A stretch of 37,432 nt of DNA from an uncultured bacterium (GTDB taxonomy: Bacteria > Bacillota > Clostridia > Oscillospirales > Oscillospiraceae). The stretch lies in assembly GCA_947073515.1 (NCBI GenBank), contig CAMTMC010000024.1, forward strand, positions 1 to 37,432, written 5' to 3'. Below, piece by piece: positions 32,782 to 37,432 of the stretch (positions are counted from its first letter, which is position 1; every line of letters begins with the position of its first letter). The notes under the pieces are model-generated. The model was not told where the DNA came from. It worked only from the letters and a program-made list of their open reading frames with translations, and searched no databases. Both the position numbers and the translations under genes were made by a program.

Positions 32782-33792
32782 TTACAGCAGCGTGAACCCG
32801 GCCTCCTCAGCCGCCTTGACGTTCTCCCCGTCCCACAGGGAGGACTGCACCTCCCCGATGTGGGCCTTGCCCAGCATGAGCATGGAGACCCGGCTCTGTC
32901 CAATACCGCCCCCCATGGTCAAAGGCAGCTCCCCGTTGAGGAGCATCCTGTGGAAGGGCAGCTCCCGCCGCTCCTCACAGCCGGCCAGCCGCAGCTGGCG
33001 CTCCAGGGCGGGGGGGTCCACCCGGATGCCCATGGAGGACAGCTCAAAGGACCGCTGGCCCACGCTGTCCCACACCAGCAGGTCGCCGTTGAGGGACCAG
33101 TCGTCGTAGTCCGGGGCCCGGCCGTCGTGGGGCTGGCCGGAGCGCAGCTTCCCCCCGATGCCCATGAGGAAGGTCACCGGGTGGTCCCGGGTGAAGACGT
33201 CCTCCCGCTCCTTGGGGGTGAGACGGGGGTACCGGTCCTCCAGCTCCTGGGCGGTAACGAAGGCCACCTCCCGCTCCAGCTTGGGCAGGGCGGACAGCTG
33301 GGGGAACACGGTGTGGAGGAAGTCCTGGACCTCCGCCAGGGCGCCCGCGATGGCCCGGACGCTCCCCTTCAGGCAGTCCAGGTTCCGGTCCTCTGGGGCG
33401 ATGATCTTCTCCCAGTCCCACTGGTCCACGTAGGCGGAGTGGAGGCTGTCCAGCGTCTCGTCCCGGCGGATGGCGTTCATGTCGGTGTACAGCCCCTCCC
33501 CTGCCTGGAACTGGTAGCGCTTCAGGGCCAGCCGCTTCCACTTGGCCAGGGAGTGGACCACCACGGCGGCATCCTCCACCCCGTTGATGTCAAAGGCCAC
33601 CGGCCGCTCCACGCCGTTCAGGTCGTCGTTCAGGCCGGAGGCCTGGGACACAAACAGCGGGGCGGACACCCGGTGCAGGCGTAAAGCCCCGGCCAGCTTG
33701 TCCTCAAACAGGCGGTTGAGCAGGCCGATGGCTTTCTGGGTCTCGTAGATGGACAACAGGGGGCGGTACCCCGGCGGTATGGTAATGGACAT
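32782..33792 (-). CDS. asnA: Aspartate-ammonia ligase (asparagine synthetase A)
   Basis: Makes asparagine from aspartate, ammonia and ATP; 336 residues against about 330 in E. coli. The ATG at 33792 follows GGGAGGGAG; the longer upstream frame is unsupported. Visible family segments are YETQKAIGLLNRLFEDKL, LHRVSAPLFVSQASGLNDDL and VERPVAFDINGVEDAAVVVHSLAKWKR (class II aaRS-like core), then MNAIRRDETLDSLHSAYVDQ, MGIGGKLRSGQPHDGRAPDY and the terminal GGGIGQSRVSMLMLGKAHIG. The leader is short, so no T-box is present. A family-C repeat directly follows the stop. Confidence 0.96.
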   Translation of the reverse strand: MSITIPPGYRPLLSIYETQKAIGLLNRLFEDKLAGALRLHRVSAPLFVSQASGLNDDLNGVERPVAFDINGVEDAAVVVHSLAKWKRLALKRYQFQAGEGLYTDMNAIRRDETLDSLHSAYVDQWDWEKIIAPEDRNLDCLKGSVRAIAGALAEVQDFLHTVFPQLSALPKLEREVAFVTAQELEDRYPRLTPKEREDVFTRDHPVTFLMGIGGKLRSGQPHDGRAPDYDDWSLNGDLLVWDSVGQRSFELSSMGIRVDPPALERQLRLAGCEERRELPFHRMLLNGELPLTMGGGIGQSRVSMLMLGKAHIGEVQSSLWDGENVKAAEEAGFTLL

Positions 33793-33823
33793 GGCGGACA
33801 CTCCCTCCCAATGAATTTCCCCT

Positions 33824-33852
33824 ATTATAGCCCGATCCCCCGGCCAGGACAA
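33824..33852 (-). promoter_or_regulatory. Promoter of asnA
   Basis: On the minus strand TTGTCC (33852-33847), 17 bp, TATAAT (33829-33824), about 30 bp before the start codon. Confidence 0.78.
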
Positions 33853-33870
33853 GGAAAATTTGAAAATGAT

Positions 33871-34005
33871 AGCAATCATCAGAATTTGTAACAACTGGTA
33901 GGGGCGGATATCATCCGCCTGCTTCCAAAGGGCTGCTGAATATGAATCGCGGGCGGGTAATACCCGCCCCTACGGAGGCTTTGTCAACATTTCTGATGAC
34001 TGCTG
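33871..34005. repeat. Nested inverted-repeat element (MITE/REP-like)
   Basis: Outer imperfect inverted repeats (about 23 bp, AGCAATCATCAGAA on the left, TTCTGATGACTGCT on the right) enclose an inner pair GTAGGGGCGG (33898-33907) and CCGCCCCTAC (33964-33973). The inner pair itself contains GGCGGATATCATCCGCC and GGGCGGGTAATACCCGCCC palindromes. No coding frame. It lies between asnA and the RNHCP gene. Confidence 0.65.
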
Positions 34006-34006
34006 T

Positions 34007-34020
34007 AGAACCGGTATTCA
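34007..34020. repeat. Solo terminal repeat identical to the right end of the MITE-like family
   Basis: AGAACCGGTATTCA is the exact complement of the right terminus of the elements at 15625 and 23419. No partner end or interior follows within the window, so it is a remnant or a coincidental end shared with the neighbouring element. Confidence 0.5.
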
Positions 34021-34060
34021 TACAGATCCTTACATTTCTGTTACACTTCCCCCCGCCCTC

Positions 34061-34089
34061 TTGACTTCCCCCCCGCCCTGGCCTATAAT
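34061..34089 (+). promoter_or_regulatory. Promoter of the leader peptide/RNHCP transcript
   Basis: TTGACT (34061-34066), 17 bp, TATAAT (34084-34089). The leader to the RNHCP start is about 160 nt. Confidence 0.8.
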
Positions 34090-34124
34090 CCGCTCAGCTG
34101 TGGCCACAGCGGCGTGATACTTTT

Positions 34125-34178
34125 ATGAATGAGGTTTTTATGATGTACGGTAACTTTGATTCGGTGACTGTGGGTTAA
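34125..34178 (+). CDS. Possible 17-residue leader peptide upstream of the RNHCP gene
   Basis: Frame MNEVFMMYGNFDSVTVG, then TAA. An internal ATG pair (34140, 34143) has GAGG well spaced in front, so a 12-residue version is also possible. Directly after the stop is a stem-loop, CGGGAGG-x-TTGCG paired with CGCAA-x-CCTCCCG (34181-34217). Then comes an AT-rich stretch and the RNHCP ribosome site. The layout suggests translation-dependent control; no U-rich terminator follows the stem, so the mechanism is open. Confidence 0.45.
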   Translation: MNEVFMMYGNFDSVTVG

Positions 34179-34254
34179 ACCGGGAGGTTTGCGCCCAACA
34201 GCCCCGCAACCCTCCCGAAAGAATCTCACATAATCTTTTAGGAGGAACATTCCC

Positions 34255-34680
34255 ATGAACCGGGAGAATAAACGGAAAACATTTGAAAAAGGCTACTACA
34301 AAACCCACCCCTGCCACGACAGCTTCACCTGCAAGGTGTGCGGACGCCCGGTTGTGCCCGAGGCCGCCGGCACCGCCCACCGCAACCACTGCCCCAACTG
34401 CCTGTCCAGCCTCCACGTGGACGACGAGCCCGGCGACCGGGCCGCCGGCTGCGGCGGCGTGATGGACCCCATCGGGGTCTGGGTGCGGAAAAACGGCGAG
34501 TGGGCGGTGATCCACCGGTGCCGCCGGTGCGGCAAGCTGGACTCCAACCGCTCCGCCGCCGATGACAACCCCATGAAGCTCATGTCCATCGCCCTGAAAC
34601 CCCTGGCCCTGCCCCCCTTCCCCATTGAACACCTGGAGCGGCTCACCGCCCTGATGGGGGGCTCCGGCAGCCTTGTTTGA
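34255..34680 (+). CDS. RNHCP-domain zinc-ribbon-like protein
   Basis: 141 residues, ATG at 34255 after AGGAGG. The N-terminal half has FTCKVCGRPVVPEAAGTAHR followed by NHCPNCLSSLHVDD, the Arg-Asn-His-Cys-Pro motif that names the family. A second knuckle is CRRCGKLDSNR. Four CxxC-type cysteine pairs or half-pairs suggest zinc binding. Function of the family is unknown; a nucleic-acid role is often supposed. The long leader with a small peptide frame and a hairpin is unusual for such a small gene. A strong terminator follows. Confidence 0.85.
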   Translation: MNRENKRKTFEKGYYKTHPCHDSFTCKVCGRPVVPEAAGTAHRNHCPNCLSSLHVDDEPGDRAAGCGGVMDPIGVWVRKNGEWAVIHRCRRCGKLDSNRSAADDNPMKLMSIALKPLALPPFPIEHLERLTALMGGSGSLV

Positions 34681-34700
34681 GAAAATTTGAGTCAGCCTTC

Positions 34701-34732
34701 GGGACGCCCGCCGCCGGCGGGCGTCCCTTTTT
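34701..34732 (+). terminator. Intrinsic terminator of the RNHCP gene
   Basis: 12-bp stem GGGACGCCCGCC/GGCGGGCGTCCC (34701-34727), loop GCC, then TTTTTCTT. The T-run abuts the -35 of the next promoter. Confidence 0.93.
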
Positions 34733-34733
34733 C

Positions 34734-34762
34734 TTGCCAAAGGGCCACGCGGGGGATATAAT
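34734..34762 (+). promoter_or_regulatory. Promoter of the exonuclease III gene
   Basis: TTGCCA (34734-34739), 17 bp, TATAAT (34757-34762). Confidence 0.82.
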
Positions 34763-34797
34763 AAATCAAATCAAAGCCGTATCATAGGAGGATTACG

Positions 34798-35556
34798 ATG
34801 AAATTCATTTCTTGGAACGTGAACGGCCTGCGGGCCTGCATGAAAAAGGGGTTCCTGGACTTCTGCCAGCGGGAGGCCCCGGACTTCCTCTGCCTCCAGG
34901 AGACTAAGATGGAGCGGGGGCAGGCGGAGGTCCCCCTGGGGGAAGGCGTCCACCAGTTCTGGAACTCCGCCGAGAAGAAGGGCTACTCAGGCACCGCCGT
35001 GTTCACCCCCCACGCCCCCATAGACGCCGCCCTGGGCATGGACGTGGAGGCCCACGACCACGAGGGCCGGCTCATCACCCTGGAGTACGAGAGCTTCTAC
35101 CTGGTGTGCTGCTACACCCCCAACGCCCAGGACGGCCTGAAGCGGATCGACTACCGCATGGCCTGGGAGGACGAGCTGCGGGAGTACCTGATCTCCCTGG
35201 ACCGGACGAAGCCGGTGGTCTATTGCGGGGACCTGAACGTGGCCCACCAGGAGATCGACCTGAAAAACCCCAAGTCCAACCGGGGCAACGCCGGCTTCTC
35301 CGACCAGGAGCGGGAGAAGATGACCGCCCTGCTGTCCTCCGGGTTTACCGACTCCTTCCGCTTCCTGTACCCCGACCGGGAGGGGGCCTACTCCTGGTGG
35401 TCCTACCGGTTCAACGCCCGGAAGAACAACGCCGGATGGCGCATCGACTATTTTATTGTGTCCGACCGCCTCCGGGACAGGATCAGGCGGGCGGAGATTT
35501 TAAGCGATGTGGAGGGCTCCGACCACTGTCCGGTATTGTTGGAGCTGGAGCTTTAG
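34798..35556 (+). CDS. xth: Exodeoxyribonuclease III (AP endonuclease)
   Basis: 252 residues, ATG at 34798 after TAGGAGG. Class II AP endonuclease of base excision repair with 3'-5' exonuclease activity. The EEP fold motifs are complete: KFISWNVNGLRACMKKGFLD, CLQETKM with the metal glutamate, CCYTPNAQ, VVYCGDLNVAHQEIDL with the catalytic Asp/Asn, YSWWSYRFNAR, GWRIDYFIVSDRL and the terminal GSDHCPVLLEL with the catalytic histidine. Single-gene unit with its own promoter. Confidence 0.96.
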   Translation: MKFISWNVNGLRACMKKGFLDFCQREAPDFLCLQETKMERGQAEVPLGEGVHQFWNSAEKKGYSGTAVFTPHAPIDAALGMDVEAHDHEGRLITLEYESFYLVCCYTPNAQDGLKRIDYRMAWEDELREYLISLDRTKPVVYCGDLNVAHQEIDLKNPKSNRGNAGFSDQEREKMTALLSSGFTDSFRFLYPDREGAYSWWSYRFNARKNNAGWRIDYFIVSDRLRDRIRRAEILSDVEGSDHCPVLLELEL

Positions 35557-35738
35557 ACCCGGGCGCCCGGCCCCTCCAGCCGCCAACCGGGCCATAGAGG
35601 GGGCGGCTGTGTATTCCCACCGCCCAGACGGGCACACTATTGTATAGGGTGGTCCCCGCCGGAGCGGCGCTTCAGGCCCGGCGGGAGGGGCACAGCAGTT
35701 TCTATACGCCATCGCGGGGAAATTTGAAAAATGTTCAT
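35557..35738. other. Intergenic GC-rich segment without a recognisable gene
   Basis: The segment contains CCGGGCGCCCGG (just after the exonuclease stop) and GC-rich short palindromes (about 35655-35690). Two related half-repeats read on the minus strand as TATAGAAACTGCTGTGCCC (about 35690-35710) and TATACAATAGTGTGCCC (about 35628-35646). No coding frame with a ribosome site and no known RNA were seen. Confidence 0.4.
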
Positions 35739-35757
35739 GAAAAGTTCAGAACTTTTC
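35739..35757. promoter_or_regulatory. 19-bp perfect palindrome upstream of the TVP38-type gene
   Basis: GAAAAGTTC-A-GAACTTTTC, arms of nine bases, about 60 bp before the apparent start codon; a candidate operator for an unidentified regulator. Confidence 0.5.
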
Positions 35758-35817
35758 TGTCGAATTTCAATCTTTCTATGGTAAAATCTTCTTAACCAAA
35801 GAAAGGGGGCGTTTTTT

Positions 35818-36510
35818 ACGAAAAAGCGCCGCACCGCCGGGCTGCTGGCCCTCACCCTCCTGCTGCTGCTGGGGGGCGGGTGGTTCTTGTACCGCACCGG
35901 CTTTTTCCGGGCCGCCGCCTCCATCGAGGGGCTGCGGGCTTACATCGCCTACTTCTCCCCCTGCGCCCATATCGTCTTCTTCCTCCTGCAATTCCTGTCG
36001 GTGGTGCTGGCCCCCATCCCCAGCAACATTACCGCCGCCGCCGGCGGGATGCTCTTCGGCACCTGGCCCGCCTTTTTCCTCACCTTCGGGGCGGTGGCGC
36101 TGGGCTCCCTGGTGGTGTTCTCCCTGGCCCGGGCCCTGGGCCGGGACTTCGCCAGCCGGCTGGTGAGCCGGAAGCTGTCGGACAAGTACCAGGCCGTCCT
36201 CCAGGCCAAGGCCCCGGTCTTCCTGACCCTGGCCTTCCTCTTCCCCTTCTTCCCGGACGACATGCTGTGTATCCTGGCCGGCCTCACCGACCTGTCCCCC
36301 CGCCGCTTTTTCCTCATCGTGGTGCTGGCCCGGCCCTGGGGCCTGCTGTTCGCTAGCGCCCTGGGGGGCTCCGCCCTGAAGCTGCCCCTGTGGGCCATGG
36401 TCCCCATCGGCCTGGCCGGGCTGGCCCTGTTCCTGCTGGGGATGCGGTACGGCGACCGGCTGGAGCGGCTGGTGCTGGAACGGCTGCGGGGCCGGGGGAA
36501 AAAAGATTAA
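35818..36510 (+). CDS. TVP38/TMEM64 (DedA-like) membrane protein with an apparent ACG start
   Basis: 230 residues if read from the ACG at 35818, which lies eight bases after AAAGGGGG. The frame is open back to a stop at 35782, with no ATG, GTG or TTG before the first membrane helix. The first in-frame TTG (35887) would remove KKRRTAGLLALTLLLLLGGG, an obvious basic-hydrophobic N-terminus. Five or six hydrophobic segments follow. The family core is VLAPIPSNITAAAGGMLFG, ALGSLVVFSLARALGRDF and FLFPFFPDDMLCILAGLTDL, with RPWGLLFASALGG further on. Related proteins are lipid scramblases or transporters. The ACG is either a true rare start or an ATG changed by mutation or sequencing error. Confidence 0.82.
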   Translation, partial: TKKRRTAGLLALTLLLLLGGGWFLYRTGFFRAAASIEGLRAYIAYFSPCAHIVFFLLQFLSVVLAPIPSNITAAAGGMLFGTWPAFFLTFGAVALGSLVVFSLARALGRDFASRLVSRKLSDKYQAVLQAKAPVFLTLAFLFPFFPDDMLCILAGLTDLSPRRFFLIVVLARPWGLLFASALGGSALKLPLWAMVPIGLAGLALFLLGMRYGDRLERLVLERLRGRGKKD

Positions 36511-36518
36511 AATCCCTC

Positions 36519-36547
36519 TTTACAAATTTCTCGGGCAATGCTATAAT
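36519..36547 (+). promoter_or_regulatory. Promoter of the perR-rubrerythrin operon
   Basis: TTTACA (36519-36524), 17 bp, TATAAT (36542-36547). The -10 region CTATAATAACT resembles one half of a PerR box (TTATAAT-N-ATTATAA), so autorepression is plausible but only half supported. Confidence 0.75.
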
Positions 36548-36592
36548 AACTCCGGTAACAAGAATCAATACTATTTAAGCAGGAGGCCTGTC

Positions 36593-37000
36593 ATGGAGCG
36601 CGCCACACGATACAGCAAAAAGCGCGAGGCCATCCTCGCCGCCATCCAGAGCACCCGCTGCCACCCCTCCGCCGAGTGGGTGTACCAGCGGCTCAAGCCC
36701 GACCACCCCGACCTGAGCCTGGGGACGGTGTACCGCAACCTGGCCCTGTTCCAGGCCAACGGCACCATCCACAGCGTGGGGGTCATCCAGGGGCAGGAAC
36801 GGTTTGACGGGGACCTGTCCCCCCACAGCCACTTCATTTGCAACTGCTGCGGCCAGGTGATCGACCTGCCCGGGGTCACGCCCAAGGCGGGCCAGGACCG
36901 GGCCGTCAGCCGGCAATACGGGCTTAAAGTCCAGCACTGCGAGCTCACCTTTCACGGGCTGTGCCCCGACTGTATCCAGCAGGAACCATTTGACTTGTAA
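36593..37000 (+). CDS. perR: Fur-family peroxide regulator, PerR type
   Basis: 135 residues, ATG at 36593 after AGGAGG. A winged helix DNA-binding domain (about 1-65) includes HPSAEWVYQRL and LSLGTVYRNLALF. Candidate regulatory metal ligands match PerR: His24, Asp72, His78, His80 and Asp91 (ERFDGDLSPHSHFIC, VIDL). The structural zinc cysteines are Cys83, Cys86, Cys124 and Cys127. The aspartate in place of the Fur glutamate at position 91 (PerR Asp104) favours peroxide sensing by iron-catalysed histidine oxidation. The rubrerythrin gene follows 24 bp downstream, as in clostridial oxidative-stress operons. Confidence 0.92.
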   Translation: MERATRYSKKREAILAAIQSTRCHPSAEWVYQRLKPDHPDLSLGTVYRNLALFQANGTIHSVGVIQGQERFDGDLSPHSHFICNCCGQVIDLPGVTPKAGQDRAVSRQYGLKVQHCELTFHGLCPDCIQQEPFDL

Positions 37001-37024
37001 TTATTTGAAGGAGGAACGATTATC

Positions 37025-37432
37025 ATGAAGAAGTTTGTTTGCAGCGTCTGCGGTTATGTCCACGAGGGCGACGCCGCCCCCGCCAAGTGCCCCCAGTGCG
37101 GCGTCCCCGCCGAGAAGTTCGTGGAGCAGGGCGGCCAGCTGTCCTGGGCCGCCGAGCACGTTGTGGGCGTGGCCAAGGGCGTTGATCCCGAGATCCTGGA
37201 GGGCCTGCGGGCCAACTTCCAGGGCGAGTGCACCGAGGTCGGCATGTATCTGGCCATGGCCCGGGTGGCCCACCGGGAGGGTTATCCCGAGATCGGCCTG
37301 TACTGGGAGAAGGCCGCCTATGAGGAGGCCGAGCACGCCGCCAAGTTCGCCGAGTTGCTGGGCGAGGTGGTGACCGACTCCACCAAGAAGAACCTGGAAA
37401 TGCGGGTGGAGGCCGAGAACGGCGCCACCGCC
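37025..37432 (+). CDS. Reverse rubrerythrin, 3' end cut off by the window
   Basis: 136 codons are present up to the window edge. The ATG at 37025 follows GAAGGAGG. The rubredoxin-like domain comes first (Cys6, Cys9, Cys22, Cys25 in CSVCGY and CPQCGVP). The diiron ferritin-like domain follows, with [19 protein letters not shown] and [15 protein letters not shown] carrying expected glutamate and His ligands. N-terminal rubredoxin plus C-terminal diiron is the reversed order of classical rubrerythrin, as in the Clostridium acetobutylicum protein that reduces H2O2 and O2 and is controlled by PerR. Linkage to perR supports this. Confidence 0.93.
   Translation, partial: MKKFVCSVCGYVHEGDAAPAKCPQCGVPAEKFVEQGGQLSWAAEHVVGVAKGVDPEILEGLRANFQGECTEVGMYLAMARVAHREGYPEIGLYWEKAAYEEAEHAAKFAELLGEVVTDSTKKNLEMRVEAENGATA

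Noticed and set aside
33793..33870. T-box or amino-acid riboswitch in front of asnA
   Set aside because: The predicted leader is only about 25 nt, too short for a T-box.
33793..33894. N-terminal extension of asnA
   Set aside because: The extension covers the promoter and ribosome site; the ATG at 33792 matches the family start.
35887..36510. TTG start at 35887 for the TVP38-type protein
   Set aside because: It would remove the basic-hydrophobic N-terminus, lacks a ribosome site and lies inside an evident membrane helix region.

Overview
The window looks like a chromosome segment of a GC-rich, anaerobic, low-oxygen-adapted Firmicute of the Clostridia, most likely an Oscillospiraceae gut commensal (Flavonifractor/Lawsonibacter/Intestinimonas-like). 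This is inferred from gene content and codon use: a group-B-like [FeFe] hydrogenase, a PerR-reverse rubrerythrin pair, BioY with a BirA box, a glycine riboswitch on a Na+/amino-acid symporter, strong GGAGG ribosome sites and very GC-rich third codon positions. No rRNA, tRNA, CRISPR array or complete insertion sequence was seen.

Layout. 1-2335: AT-richer type I restriction-modification genes hsdS (cut by the window edge) and hsdM, packed against the 3' end of rlmD (2341-3762). 3886-5623: alsT-type symporter with a tandem glycine riboswitch and a clear promoter. 5864-8617: secA, followed by a structured repeat and a second copy of the secA tail. 8916-11231: XRE membrane regulator, glyoxalase-family protein, CBS/CorC-type protein. 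11281-12312: an accessory patch with a 76-residue unknown, a ribbon-helix-helix repressor with its operator, and a probable type I toxin-antitoxin pair (29-residue hydrophobic peptide with a convergent antisense RNA). 12365-17941: lower-glycolysis cluster read leftwards, pgk-tpiA-gpmI-eno, with repeats in two of its gaps. 18154-21121: trmL (again with a duplicated tail and the same kind of structured repeat) and the divergent cinA and a QueG-like ferredoxin-type protein. 21427-26457: MATE pump, bioY, and a GntR/ABC transporter operon. 26640-31464: DUF5714-like protein, ECF sigma and membrane partner, [FeFe] hydrogenase, P-loop ATPase. 31552-37432: membrane-anchored GH25 lysozyme, asnA, RNHCP protein with a leader peptide, exonuclease III, TVP38-type membrane protein with an apparent ACG start, perR and the start of a reverse rubrerythrin.

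Most striking are the small repeats. One structured family sits directly 3' of secA, trmL and asnA in the sense orientation. At secA and trmL the gene's 3' coding tail is repeated beyond the element, with almost only synonymous differences between the two tails. A second, 168-bp MITE-like family with terminal inverted repeats occurs at the tpiA stop codon and in the bioY 5' leader. The best candidates for undescribed biology are the tail-duplicating element and the type I toxin-antitoxin locus. All alignments were made by eye.
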